Shown here in pieces: positions 46,901 to 58,966 of a DNA stretch of 64,000 bases. How positions within the stretch are numbered: position 1 is the first letter of the stretch; the number at the start of each line of letters is the position of its first letter. The DNA is taken from positions 930,001 through 994,000 of the forward strand of contig JAYJMM010000123.1 in the NCBI GenBank assembly GCA_037349105.1, written 5' to 3'. This DNA comes from Limnomonas spitsbergensis. Lineage: Eukaryota; Chlorophyta; Chlorophyceae; Chlamydomonadales. The notes beneath the pieces were generated by a model. That model was not told the origin of the DNA and searched no databases. It saw only the letters and a program-made list of their open reading frames with translations. A program made the position numbers and the translations under genes.

Positions 46901-49900
46901 ACCCCACCACGCTCTCCTGGCCCACCCTTTTCCCCACCACCCTCACCCACCCCACCACCCCATTCACCTCCCTCCCCCTCCCCACCCCCCTATCCACCAC
47001 CATTTCCTGGACCACCCCCCTCTCCACCATCACTCTCCTCCCTTTCTTCTCCACCCTCCCCTCCACCCTCTCCTTCACCCTCCCCCCCCTCTTCTATCCT
47101 CTCTCTCTCACCTCACTTGCCACCATCTCCCTCATCACAAACCTTGACATTTCCACCACCCACTCTCTCTCCCCCATCACCCTCGCATATCTCACCACCC
47201 TCACCCTCTCCTCCAATCTTACCCTCCCCGATGATTTTTCTGCCTCCCCCTTCCCCTCCTACCACACCAATCCCTCCCCCTCCCCCTCCCCCTCTTACAA
47301 CACCACCCTCTTCATCTCCACCACTCTCTCCTACCCACCCCACCCCTCAGTCTCCACCCCCACCACCCCCTTCACCCTCCACCCCCTCCCTACCGCCCCC
47401 TCGTACTCCACCACTTCTCCCCCCTATGGCAATCACGAACGTGTCACGTCAATTCCCCCCTGAGTTGTCCGTGAATGTCACGCTCAGGGGCTTGACGGCA
47501 AGCGAGTTTCTAAAAAGCAAAACACTACGGGAGGCGTACAGCCGGGGAGTGGCGACCTTCCTGTTTGCAGACCCAGGCGCTTACCTGCGGGTGGGTACTA
47601 GTGGGGGCTGGCGGATCAACTTGTGGGGATGACTGCAGGGGCTGATGCCTTGAAACAGAATGGTCTGTTTATGAGTTGAACGCACGTGCGCGCGTTTACT
47701 TCTGGGGGGCCCAGATCTTGGTGCGTTTATGCATGGTGGTTCGTTTCCCCCTCTGGAGGGGGATGAAATTTAATGAGTTCACAGTATGGGCTGTATGTCC
47801 CTTTTAGAGCATGAAGGTTTGGAACCCACTACAGGGTTTACTTTGGAGCATGAAGGTTTGGAACCCACTACAGGGCTTACTTTGGCGGCCATGATGAGCA
47901 TGTATGGATCCTGCTACCATTCACCCCCCCCCTGTCAGTTACTAACCTTCAGCGTGCCATTGCAACCACCCCTTTTTGTTTCACGTACGCAGGTGGTTAT
48001 CACAGGTGCGATTGACAACCCCACCTCCGGAGCCAATCCGAGGCGCAGGCTGGAATCATTTTCAGAAGACATCTGGGTGCAATCCTGGCATCAGCCGACA
48101 GCTAGGGACAGCAGCGCAATGATATCTGGAGTAGACCTGAGGCATAGACAGGGTGCAGCAGCAGCCTCTGTTCCTGCAAATGTTGAGGCTGCTTCTGATG
48201 ACCCTGCTGGTAGTGGGCGGGCTCTCAGAGCTGCGGAAGCTGCTGGAGGGATCACCGTGTCAAGCTCGTCTGTTTTTACTTCGGTGGAGGTTGGGCAGGC
48301 GGCGTCCTCGTCGCTGGAGGCTGCATTTAGTGGGGGTGAGCCCCAGATGGGGGGGGGGGGGGGGAGGGATGGAATGAATAAATTAGCATTGAAATGAATT
48401 GGGGAGGGAGGAAGAAATGAAATGTATTAGCATTGAACTGAATGGGGGAGGGGTGAGGAGGAAATGAAATGAATAAATTGACATTAAATTGGATGGGGGG
48501 GGGTGGATAATTGGGCATGCCTTGGGGCGTGCGTGAAGTTTGGAGCTGCGTCGCCAAAATCTCGCCATAATAGGCATCATATGCACTGGCCAAAACATTC
48601 AGGCGGGTAGGGTGGGATAGGGATCCTAGCAGCAAAATTGCAGATCCTCCCCCTGCAAGCCAACATTCCTTCAGCTCACGAGTTTGAAAAAATATCGTAG
48701 ACCGTCGCAAACTGCCATCAAGTTGTTCTGGACTGTCCCCAAAACCTCTACTGACCAGTTGGAGATAGCCTGCCTCATGTGAGGCATTCCAATGACCACC
48801 TGTGTCTCTCCAGCATGAAGCAGGCGATGCCTTTCATTTATTTATAAATCCATTTTCTTCCGCCTGAACTCATGCAGGCCAGCTAGGAACGGCTTTCCTC
48901 ACTGCCGGCATGCCATCCACCGCCAGCGTCTCTGGCCTGAACATGGCCCTTCAGTCATCCAGCCAGCCATCCATAGGCGTTGCGGCCGGTGGTGACGGCC
49001 TGCCTTTCCCGGGGGACGGGCCTGCCCCAGGCCCTTCCAGTGCTGACCAAGGCAGTGGCGGCGGTAGGGGCATGACCCTGAGCACCCTGGCCATCGGACT
49101 GATTTGCAGCGGAGTCGCAGTGGTAAGCCCATCCTATTGGGATCCGAATCCTGGAAATCCCCGTGCGTTTATGACGGCAACAACACAGGTTGGCCCTTAG
49201 TGCAAGCCGAGCTGTTCTCTGAACCCGCATGCCCACTCAAGACATACCGGTATCTTTACTTGCATCGGGTCTTGCTGGTGTATGAGCTGCTTCGTTCATG
49301 ATGTTGCTTTTGTTCCAGCGGGGTCAAGCCTCTAATGACGTTTATTCATCTTGATTTTTCAAAAGCTTCACATGGATTCATATCAATGACAAGAATACCG
49401 GTACCAGTAATTTATTAACTTCATCCTCTTGATTCGTATCATCATGATAACAGGTATAGCAACGCTCAGCCCGCTCCTTTTGCCTCCTGCCTCTCCATTG
49501 CCCGGGTTGAGTTGCTGGCGGTGCTTGTGGGTGCATGCATTCGCAGGTGTACTTGTGGCGCTCGCAGGTGCTTGTGGTGCTTGCAGGTTGAGCACGTGGG
49601 TGTATGTCCACCGCTACCCCTATGTGAAGTGAATGTGTCACCAACCCAAGGTTGTCCCCCCTTTGCTTGCTGCCGTTTTGTTTCCAGTTTGCGGTGCTGG
49701 CGGTGCTTGTGGGGGTTCGTAGCTACCGGAGGAGCCGCTCGGACAACGATAGGGTGCGGGATCAGCAGCAGAAGGTGGTGAGTGTTTAGGGTTCATGGTT
49801 AAGGGTTAGGGCTGGGGTGATTGGCCAACGGGGGGGAGGGGAGCAGGATCAGCAGCAGAAGGTGGTGAGTACATATTTTAAATGAATTAAGATATGGCGA

Positions 49901-52900
49901 AGACATGCAAAAAAGATGTGCCAAGGGCTGCTCAGGTAGCAGTGGGATAGTATATCATCGAGGTAAGCAACAGGTGGTGGGTGGGATTTTAGTTGTTGTT
50001 ACAGGAACAAAGGAGCGGTCAAGAAATGCCCATGCAGATTAAAAGCAAATATTTGCCCAAGGCTGACAAGAGGTACTCAGGCAACAAAAAAATACAAGTG
50101 TTAGCAGGGGCTTTTGGGTACCGGCAGCAGGCTGTTGTGTAACACGCAATGAACAGTGATAGCACCATCATACTCTGACTCCCTTATTGCCATCCTTGCG
50201 CATTATTTTTCTTCAGGACGACCGGATCTCCGCCATCATGCAGCGGGCTGCCAATCGTCTCAACTGGAGCGGAGCCCGGGTCGCCATGCTCACACGCATC
50301 CTTAAGGTCAGGGATTCAAATACTGGCAGGGAAAGACTGTTCACTGTAAGGAAAGATGAATGAACATAATAAACGAGTTGTGAACCAGGGGGTGTGAACC
50401 TTGGCAGTTTATAACTCCTCGAGCTGCTAGCCAAGGACAGGGCCAAAAAGGTCGAATTAGGAGTGCTTTGCATTTGTAAGAAGTGGAAAGGGTGACATGC
50501 CTTAAAATTATCTCCCTCTCCTCTCCTCTGCTGCTCTTCCTGTTAACAGGGCCAGCACCCTGCAGGGACTGCCAGTTCGAGCCTAGAGCGACCAGCAGGC
50601 AGGGGTGACAAGCGACCCAGGGGCATGATGCCTTCGAACCAGGGAGGGCCTACCTCGCAAGTCACACAAATGAGCAACGAGGATGACGTGGCCCTATCCG
50701 ACAGATTGACCAAGGTGTGCGCAACGTCTGTATAGGGTAAACTCGTGGGGGGAGATGGGGTGGGGGGTGTGACAGGAAGTTGATTGATCAATGCATGAGC
50801 TGCCTTAAGGCTGGACCTGCCTGCGGGTGCTCAGAGCCAAGCTGTATCCGGCAAACCCTGAACCCTAATTCCTTAACCCTTACCCCTAAGGGGGGACAGG
50901 AACAGAAAAACCCAATTAAACAGCTGCCTCTAGGCCACTGAACCTGTGGGGGGCCTGCCTCAAAGATGGGTCCAGCTGGCCATTGGAGTGGTGGCTGGAA
51001 GTAGAATGTGCATGAGGGGTGCACAAGCGCATCACAGGACTGCCTCGTGAGGCCATGAGGGGTGCATAAGTGCATCACAGAACTGCCTGTCAAGGGGTAC
51101 GTAAGTGCTTTGCAGAGTTGCCTGTAGAGGCTGGACTTGCCGGCAGTAGTGGCCCCAGCTACTTGAACCGGGCCCTGGACTCCTTAGTTTGCACAGGCCC
51201 AAGCTACTCTGCCACCTTACAGCTCTGCTGTTGATGTTGCAGCATGTAGGGAGCTTGCAGCCTCAGTCCTTGTTGTTGTTGTTGCAGCCTCTGTCTACCA
51301 ACATCTTCCCAAGAACTCAACAGCTGTTTCGAAATACCAGAAACCGATCAGCAGACTGCTGGAAGTGTGATGCCCAGACTTTGACGGTGGAACGAAGACA
51401 TGCTTTGAAACGCAAACGGTCCCCGCAGGTGTCGTCTTTCGAAGGCTCTTGCGTCGGCTCTGAAGATGCGGCCCTTCCCATGACGTCGAACGCTAGGGGG
51501 GATCAGTCTCCCATGCTGCCACAACTAGGGGACAGGGCACCCGGCCCACGACTGCCACCCGCGGCTGTCACCTCCTGCTGGCAACCAGCGGAAGGACCGG
51601 GGCTACAACAGCAAGAGGGCGGAGCACTCGGCCAGCGGCCGTCTCTTCCTACAGGTAGACAGCAAAGTTCTGAAGCCGACAAGGAAATTCTCCCATCAAG
51701 TGAGGCCGCTTGTGCACATGAAGTATCACATAGCCAGTACTTACGCCACATGCTTAGCTGTTTCTCTCTCTTGTGGCCGTAAGTGCCGATGCAGCTATGG
51801 GTCCAACCCACCACTCTTTCAGCATTATATACAAGTCATGCCCCAAGGAGTTGCGGTGCAGTTGAAAGCCAGGATGTCGTTTGTCAAGTTAAATGCATCA
51901 ACGGGCCTGCAGCCTCCCAGCTATCAAGTTCCATTTGATGCACGCCACTACCCTGACTTCAAGTGTTTCTTCAGAGCGCCACAGATCACCCTTAGGGGGG
52001 GGGGGACTGGGCGACCATTCCTAGGCCGATGGGGACAAAATCTTGATCAGCCTTCAGCCGGTGTCCTGAGCTGCAGTGTTTGCTGCACCAGGTCCCTACG
52101 CTTTGAAAGGAAAAAAGAAGACTATGCCCTGCAGGGGCGTGAGGTTTGAGGAAACAACACGGCATGCGCCGAGGCCTCGTCCGCGCCATTACCATCTAGG
52201 CTTAGGCCCATAATGTGCTTGAACTGTAGCTGGAGCAGCGCTTGTTTCAAAAGCCAAAAAGGGAGACTTGTAAATCCATAACTGGCCCCCCTGCGCATCT
52301 ATTGACCGACTGTTTGTTGCATGGGATCACGGTCTGACTGTCATCACACCTTCACACCCTTCTCCTAATCTCTACCACAGTGGACCCTCCTGATGGCGGC
52401 AGCTACGCCCCGCCCCAGACCCACCGCAGCCGCCGCGGCAGCTATGCCCCATCTTCCAATGACCTCAGCCCCAGGGACTGCTTAAGCCCACCCCCCATCG
52501 ACCCCATCTCCCGCGGTAGCTACGCCCCGGCCCTCAGCCACCACAGCCGCCGCGGCTCCTGCCTCGCCCCCGCCTCGCTTTTGCCTGACACCGGCGACGA
52601 CCTGGACGACTTCGGTGTGGAGGCCCTGACACTACCCCTGGCTATGATGATGGGGACGCCGTCCGGGAGGGGCCGCTCTCCATCCCCTCAGCCTGGCTCC
52701 ACTGACGATCATGACGACTTCAGCGTGGGGGCCAAGATGATGGCTCTGATGATGATGCCCTCGGGAAGGAGCGGCTTCCCGCCCTCACGGCCTGCCAGCA
52801 CAACTCTTTCTGGGAGCCGAGTGGGCTCCGCTCCGATTGAGCCCTCGGAAAGCTTCTTGGGTTCTGAGGGTGAGACCAAAGCTAACTTACTCTGGAACAG

Positions 52901-55900
52901 GTGTATTGCTCAGGCTGGGCTGTACCCTGAACTCTCATTACCCCTCCATCGCTCCATTCTCAGCGGGCGAGTGTTCTTTATTACGTTTTCCTGGCAATCC
53001 AGCAGCAGCAGAGCACCTCTTTCATTTGCCACCTGTATATTTTTGGATCTCTGCATGGATCTCTGTATATATCTCAGCATGGATCTCTGCATGGATGTCA
53101 GCATGCATCTCAGCATGGATCTTAGCATGAGACTGTAGGATCCTATGTTCACTCTCGAAGTATAAACTGAGTAACGGCTAGAGCGCATTTGGCGTATCAA
53201 GAACTAGATGCGTCAAATGCAATCCACTGCAAAGATCTCCATGAGTTCTGCACCACCTAGGGGTTCCCTTTATCCTCGCTGTACTATCGGTACTAGCATG
53301 TGTCCATTCATTAATTTATGCGCTTGTGCATCATGCAGGTCCGTATCAGCGGGGACGTCCAGAGCGAATTCTCGTCCTAAATGTCTCGGACTCTGAAGAG
53401 GATGCTTCGGACAGAAACTTCGCGACATCGACCGCTGAGATGAGGAATCAACATTGGCGAAGCCTCCCGATCCAGACCCCCTTCAGCTCATCTTCCCTAG
53501 CAGCCACTCCCAGGTGAGCCTGTTGCTTGCAAGGTAGGGAAGTTATGAATTATTGGCCCTCGACTAGGCAGGAACTCCCAGGTGGGCCTGTTGCTTGCAA
53601 GGTAGCAAGGTTATTAACCCTAACCCTAAACCCTGCTGTATAGGTGAGGAACCCTCACCTAGACAGCACTCCCCCAGGTGGGCCTGTTGCTTGCAAGGTA
53701 GCAAGTAGCAAGGTTATGAACCCTAATTGCGATTCCTAGAGTAAGCAGCAAACCCCCAGGTGGGCCTTGACTGCAAGGTAGCTAGCTTAAAAGGACAGAT
53801 GGCTTAGTGCCAAGGCATTTTGATTTATAGCACGAACCTGAACCCGTTAAAAGAACTGCCGGGTGTCCACTGCTGGGCCAATGGGAGTTTAAACCTCGAC
53901 CAGCCAGCAGCCTGTTTCCCAAGGAGCTCTGACTGCTGTATCAGCCCCCCCACCCAGGCCATAGGCCTCGTTGTACCAGTACAGGTACAGTAGTGAAGGG
54001 ACAGAAACTGCAGCAGCCCCCGTTATTTGACCCCCCCACCAATATCCCCCCTATCACAGCTCATCAGCCGATGCTCCCCTTGACTGTGACGTGCAGGCAG
54101 AGCTCCACCAGGGCAAAGTCTTCCATGGGCACTGCCAGGAGTTGTGAGGAGAGGCGCAGAGCGGACGTGCCACCAGCCGTCATGCGGCGTTCGACCGGAC
54201 AAAGCCCAGGAGGTGAGCACCAGGGTGGGCGGGTTAAAGGTTTGCGGTTTAATGCCACTGGGATTAAATCCATTACTACTGGACAGGGCTGGAAAGGTGA
54301 GCTCCATTGTGAGAAAGTTTAGGTTTTATATTTTAACATCACGGGTTTAAATCCACTGGACAGAGCCAGACAGGTAAGGACCAGGGTGGGGGAGTGAAGG
54401 GTTCATCCGTAACTCAAAATCTCCACCAGACACAGCCAGGGAGGTCAGTGTCTGAGCGGGTTCAGGTTTTAACCCTGAACCCCAATCCCTCCACCAGACA
54501 CAGACAGGAATGCATGCCAAAGCGGGTCCAGGGTTAAGCCCTAATAAATACCAATCCCTCCACCAGACACAGCCAGGAAGTTGTGTATGTGAGCGGGCAT
54601 AGCACCTCCAGTACTCAGTTTGCTTTGTCCTTTGGGTGTGGGACTTCCACCTACAAAACAATTTGGGGGCAATCGAAAGATAGGCTGGCCCAATCACACC
54701 TACGGCTTCCACTCGGCCTGGGATTTCACACTTGACAATATTCACACCTGACCTTGGACACTTGACTATATCAGTATATTAAAACCTGACTATGGACTTC
54801 ACACCTAGATAAATGCCCACTGCCCCCCTGGGCCACATGCAACTGTTTCTGGTTTTGCCTGATGGCAGTGCCAGTGAGCCACTATGTTCACACTGCCCAC
54901 TCTCGTCGCGCACCTGGCATGAGAGGGAGGCGTTTGTTCCCTTCCTCCAGCCCCAGAGGGGAGGGAGGCATTTGTTCCTTCCTTCAGCCCCAGGCTCACT
55001 ATGCTCCCCTTCCCCTCTGGACCTCCGCTGCCTTGCCCCGACTCAGGGGACCTTCTGTCTGATCCCCTCGAGAGCGCCATCCATCCGCCGCGAGCAATGG
55101 CTCCCAACAGCTGGAGCGGCAGTCCCTTCTCCTTGCCTCAGTCAATGGCAGCCAACAGCAGGAGCAGGGGCCCTGGCATCCGCAACGTCAGCGACTCACA
55201 GAGCGAGATCACGTCAGGACCGCCATCAGGTACACCCTAGTACCCCAACCTTGCGCCAAGCCAGGGTTTAAGGTTAACTGCGGCCACAACACAAGCATCT
55301 CGAAACGAAATTTATGTATGCCCCAGTATCCCACGCACCCTAGTATCGGGATAGGGTTAAGGGTTAACTGCGGCCACAGCAAAATCACCTCAAGACCTAA
55401 TTCAGGTACCATGTCCTTTGCCCACCCCTCTGCCCACCCCTGAGCCCACCCTGAGCCCTCTCACAGCCCACCGTTGTATAACATGCACATACCCACATGT
55501 ACGCACACAAACACATAAACACATAACGACCATTCGACCATGCACACATAAGATACCCAGGCTGGAAGGCCTTGCACCCTATTTATTGACAAGTCCCCTT
55601 CGCAACCCCCTTTCCCAGGTGGCATCCAGGTGCTCACCCCTGCCTCGCTGCCCCCTGCTGACAGCGGGTCCGTCGCGGATGGAGGGCCAGAAATCACGAC
55701 CTGCTTGGATCCTTGCATCACACCCAGGCTCGGCAAAGCAGCTGCCGCCTCTGCTCCCTTCGGCTCCCCATTCGTTGGTCAGAACCCCATACAGGCCAGC
55801 GGCGGGAGAGGCAGGAGCATCCCTGCTGAAGACTTCTCAAACGACATTGGCTGCAAGAGAAGCAGCAGTATCCCCGTGACAGGTTCAGCAGGCTTAGGAG

Positions 55901-58900
55901 GCTTTGGGTCCACAAGTGGGAATACTTACCGGAGCAGCAGAATGCTCGTGTGGCCTTCTAAGGCGTCAGCCACGTCTGCTGCTTCAGCTGCTGCTGCTGC
56001 TCCTGCTGCAAACGGAGGCGAGCTGAAGCATGAGGAGGCAGACAAGTATATCGGCCCTGCGATGGCCACACAGCAGCGATCCCGAGGCTCCTTGTGTGAT
56101 GATGAATCGGAGTCGGGGCTGTGGGCTCTGGTGAGAGGGAGGGAGCTGAGGGAGGGGGGGAGGGGGCATACTATTGTGAGGGGGGGGGTATACTGGAGAA
56201 AGGGAGGGGAGGGGGTAAGGGGGGGGGGGGGGACATACTGGTGAGAGGTAGAGGGGGCATAATGGTGAGAGGGAAGGAGGCTGAGGGTGAGGGGGCAGAC
56301 TTGATTCCTCGTTTGAATTCATCCACAAGTGATAGGGAATAATGGGAGAGATGGAGGGGGCACATATTGGAGTTGATCTCATGATGCCCCAGAAGAGGAC
56401 AAAGCAGCAGCAGCTGTTCCCCAAGTTAGGTACCACACCATGCTGGCTGGGGCCTTGATGGCTCCATGCATAGGTCCTGCTTGCGCACCTGTCTGCCAGC
56501 AGGCAGAAGACTGAGTTGTTTACCTCATGTAGTGATGTCACTTGCACCCGTATTCCCCTCACTGGCCGCATGCTCTCCCTTCGACCTATCCTTGGCTACT
56601 CGATGGCAGGCCAGAGATAGTCTGGCAAGCATTAAATGAACACTGTCCGCTATCCTCTTGGCCACACGCTCCTTCAGAGAAAGGAGCTGCAGCACATGTT
56701 GAAAAATATATTGTAGACCTCCACCTTCACCCTTGCCGCCCAGCTGCTGTTTGGTACCGAATTCCACATTCTGGTACCTGCTCCCACAGAGGAAGAGGCT
56801 CCAGCAGATGCATGCCAAAGGCCCGCAGGCATCCGCCCTTGCAAGGATGTCGTCCCGCCAGCGCTCTCGCAGCAGCACCAGCGGCTACAGTGTCCACCCT
56901 TCCCCCGCCAGGACCCCCCCGGTCAGCGGCAGCAAGGCAGCGGCCTCGGGGCCAGACCAGCATGGTGCTGCACCCCGCGAGTCTCTTCCAGCCAGGCAGC
57001 TTTTGGATCCGAGTGACCGTGTTGGCATTGCACGGTCGCCGGCAGTGATAGCAGCAGCAGCGGCAGCTGCTGACGTTATGGACCGACCCCTGCAGAGGGC
57101 CGCGTCGGAACCTGGAGGCGAGCTGTGGAGCGTTTTGACCTCGCTCAAGGCCCGCAGGTATAAACTGTGTGCTGTCTGTAAGCTACTAGTGTGAACATTT
57201 GTACACTTGACATGAGGTGTGGAGTGTGGACAGTACTGACTTCGCTGAAGGCTCGAAGGTATGAACTGTTTAACTTCGCTGATGGCTCGAAGGTATGACC
57301 TGTGTAATTTCGCTGTAACTTTGCTGAAGGCTTGAAGATATGAACTGTGCCTGTCTGTTAGCTAGTAGTGTGAACATTCATACACATGACATAAGGCGGC
57401 CTTGTGCTGACTACACTAATTTCATAGACACCGGTACAGGCTGTATATGTATCACTCTCTCACACCCACGTGCACGTGTAGGCAAGCCCATGCTACAGCG
57501 CTATATGCCGCTGCCAAGGCAGACAAAGCGGTCAGGGCCGCTAGTCCCAAAGGCCACCCCAAAGCGGAAGCAGCAGCAGCAGTGCAGTCAGAGGCTGGGA
57601 TGGCCGCAGGAGGTTCCCCTGCTCTCACCCAAATGAGCAGCTGTGGGCTAGCGGGCAGTGACACGGGGGCGGGGAGCAGCGGCCTGACCAGGAACCTTCT
57701 AGAGCTCATCGGTGGCCTGACGGGCAAAGGGCCTCGCCGCGGAGGGGCGGCGGCCAAGCTCTCACGCAAGCAGGTGCTGCCAGAGCACGGGTGAGCGACG
57801 TTAGCAAGAAAAACAGATTGTTTAGGTGTATGGATTATTTCAGTGAAGTTTAGAGTTCGTGCCGTTTGCGGGCACATGTCCCATGCATCTAATGTGATGC
57901 TCTGCTGGACTGAACAAAACAAAAAAATCACAATTCACATGGATGAGTTTGAATCGAAGATGGGTGGTATCGTGCGCCAAGCGCAGATGCGTTTGCTTGT
58001 CCCATCATAGCCTTGCATCTGCTGGAAAGCGACATGAAATTAGGCCCCCGTGCTTTTATATGGGTGGGTGTGCAGATCATCGATGACGTCGCCATCAGTG
58101 AGCAAGACGTCCGGCACTGTGGAGGGCGAGATGGTGGGCCATGAGGGTCGGGGCGGCGGTGGCTATGGAGTACCGTGCTCCTACACCAATGATGATGGAA
58201 GGGAAGCACAGGCAAAGCAGGAAGCACTCGACGATCTCAAGGTAAGCCAGCTTCAGTCCTTGGAATTAGTGACATATCACACCATTCTCACACATGTGTG
58301 GAAGTTTGAGCCAGCTTCAACCCCTAGAAGTAGTGAGGGAGAATGGAAGAAAAGTGCTTTCCCCAGGGGATTTCAGGTAGAGTACTTTGAGAAAGAGCTG
58401 TTTAGGTAGAGCTGTTAGGAAATGACCTGTTCAGGTAGAGTGGTTTGAGAAAGAGTGGTTTGAGGAAGAAAGGAACAGCGCAGCACGAGGCCAAAGTCGC
58501 ATTGCATCCGTGACGAAGCCATTAGCAGTAGTATCGTACATGCTTGTGCATACCCCCCCCCACACTAGTGCTGTACTAAGGATACCTGGATCAAAAAGAA
58601 TGATGGCCTTAAACTGTTCTATCTTTTTCTGATGTCCTACTCCTTCTGAACCCGAACCATTTACAGAGTACAATCAGGGGCTCCATACCCTTCGTGCGGC
58701 GGGCCTCCTACCAAGGTGTGGACTACCAAGATGTGGAGCTGCCGGTTCCTCGGTCAGCTTTCAAGGGTGCTTCACAGGCAGCACGCAGCAGCAGCCTCCG
58801 CGGGCAGGTGATGAGCGTACCAGGTGGGGGTCCGAGCGTGGATCATCAGCAGCAGCAGCAGCAGCCGGCAGCGCCTGCTGCTCCTAAGAAGACCCTCGTG

Positions 58901-58966
58901 AGGTTTGCCGGATGGGATATGCAGCTGCCCTCACGCACTCCTAATGCCCAATCGCATCTACTGTAG
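37937..58966 (+). CDS. Giant single-pass cell-surface protein with Ser/Pro stalk
   Basis: I infer 16 exons: 37937-47590, 47993-48335, 48878-49122, 49688-49777, 50217-50306, 50550-50714, 51288-51654, 52381-52869, 53339-53513, 54097-54212, 55047-55229, 55619-56130, 56790-57157, 57482-57790, 58076-58241 and 58667-58966. Every junction agrees in phase; the total of 13,572 nt gives about 4,523 residues. Order: hydrophobic signal segment (about residues 73-92, LLLVMFYFISAQLA), a Cys-containing globular domain to about 310, a stalk of about 2,850 Pro/Ser residues, then a membrane-proximal domain crossing intron 1 (LRGLTASEFL, NPRRRLESF). One membrane span (LSTLAIGLICSGVAV/FAVLAVLVGV, about 3400-3424) is split by intron 3 and followed by basic RSYRRSRS. 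The tail of about 1,100 residues is Ser/Arg-rich, with RRGSYAP repeats that may be kinase sites, and poly-Q near the end. It likely links an extracellular hydroxyproline-rich rod to the cytoplasm. The family is unknown to me. Confidence 0.8.
38875..42700 (+). repeat. Irregular SP/PPPPPSP repeats, first part of the stalk
   Basis: The first half of the stalk is made of super-repeats about 60-80 residues long. They hold the phrases SIPPSPPPPPSPF, PPPSLAQP, SPYPLPSPPHPPSP and SPSPPPTPPPPPSP, and at least eight copies are seen from 38990 to 42100. From about 42200 to 42620 it changes to SPSQPPSPSPSQ-type sequence, richer in Gln. SP-rich runs of this kind are the usual substrate for proline hydroxylation and arabinosylation in algal wall proteins. 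Confidence 0.9.
43141..46700 (+). repeat. 30-nt (SPxPPPSPPP) array, second part of the stalk
   Basis: About 118 consecutive 30-nt units such as TCCTGGCCCACCCCCTTCCC followed by CACCACCCTC encode SPxPPPSPPP, with x mostly G, S, I, D or F. The 30-nt register holds without a slip for about 3.5 kb. Long-range copies exist: the rare unit TACAGACCCACCCCCTTCCC occurs at 43321, 44521 and 45451 with the same followers. ACTCTCCCCAACCCCTTTCC occurs at 43621, 44731, 45601 and 46051. The block thus grew by segmental duplication. Confidence 0.95.
47806..47886. repeat. 42-bp direct duplication in intron 1 of the giant gene
   Basis: GAGCATGAAGGTTTGGAACC followed by CACTACAGGG(T/C)TTACTTTG occurs twice in tandem, within the intron that separates the stalk exon from exon 2. 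Confidence 0.85.
49755..49875. repeat. Duplicated exon-4 donor of the giant gene
   Basis: The last bases of exon 4 and its splice site (GGATCAGCAGCAGAAGGTG/GTGAGT) are repeated exactly 87 bp downstream, in the intron. The second copy ends at about 49870. The spacer contains GTTTAGGGTTC and AAGGGTTAGGG. Using the second donor would add 29 codons, but an in-frame TAG just after the first donor prevents read-through. Confidence 0.9.
53505..53785. repeat. Exon-9 donor repeats of the giant gene
   Basis: The junction CACTCCCAG/GTGAGCCTGTTGC plus TTGCAAGGTAG recurs three times in the intron: CTCCCAGGTGGGCCTGTTGC near 53575, CCCCCAGGTGGGCCTGTTGC near 53671 and CCCCCAGGTGGGCCTTGACT near 53753, about 80-95 bp apart. 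Telomere-like CCCTAACCCTAAACCC lies between copies. Confidence 0.85.
54185..54600. repeat. Exon-10 donor repeats of the giant gene
   Basis: The exon-10 end ACCGGACAAAGCCCAGGAG/GTGAGC has four or five diverged copies downstream: ACTGGACAGAGCCAGACAGG near 54354, ACCAGACACAGCCAGGGAGG near 54424, ACCAGACACAGACAGGAATG near 54496 and ACCAGACACAGCCAGGAAGT near 54562. Spacing is about 65-70 bp. Confidence 0.8.
54925..55000. repeat. Duplicated acceptor-like block before exon 11
   Basis: GGAGGC(G/A)TTTGTTCC, a pyrimidine run, then TCAG or CCAG and CCCCAG occurs twice, about 40 bp apart, just upstream of the exon-11 acceptor. It is the 3' splice-site version of the donor duplications. Confidence 0.7.
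55205..55415. repeat. Duplicated exon-11 donor of the giant gene
   Basis: The exon end ATCACGTCAGGACC..ATCAG/GTACACC is followed, about 175 bp later, by ATCACCTCAAGACCTAATTC ending AG/GTACCATG. The intervening GGTTAACTGCGGCCACA also occurs twice, so the unit includes intron sequence. Confidence 0.8.
57135..57350. repeat. Exon-13 donor repeats of the giant gene
   Basis: The junction TTGACCTCGCTCAAGGCCCG/CAG/GTATAAACTG is re-copied as CTGACTTCGCTGAAGGCTCG-AAGGTATGAACTG (about 57237), TTAACTTCGCTGATGGCTCG-AAGGTATGACCTG (about 57270) and AACTTTGCTGAAGGCTTGAA-GATATGAACTG (about 57316). The GTATGA donor is kept in two copies. Confidence 0.88.
57862..57915 (-). repeat. Inverted copy of the AGTCCAGCAGAGCAT repeat
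   Basis: The reverse complement of this intron-14 stretch matches 788-840 nearly base for base (GGGCACATGTCCCATGCATC on plus). It shows the short repeat moves within the region. Confidence 0.7.

Noticed and set aside
38770..47343. Long minus-strand frames rich in Gly/Glu/Arg/Val opposite the stalk exon (up to 594 residues)
   Set aside because: They are the shadow of a CCN-rich coding strand: stops on the minus strand are rare because the plus strand has almost no TTA, CTA or TCA. The plus frame has the signal segment and spliced membrane domain.
47786..48397. Independent small gene starting at Met 47786
   Set aside because: The first part is a 42-bp duplication in an intron. From 47993 onward the frame is exon 2 of the giant gene, with an acceptor and matching phase.
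53993..55107. Several 60-150 residue frames on both strands between exons 10 and 12 of the giant gene
   Set aside because: They overlap junction repeats and telomere-like words in introns; only the segments bounded by phase-matched splice sites were kept.
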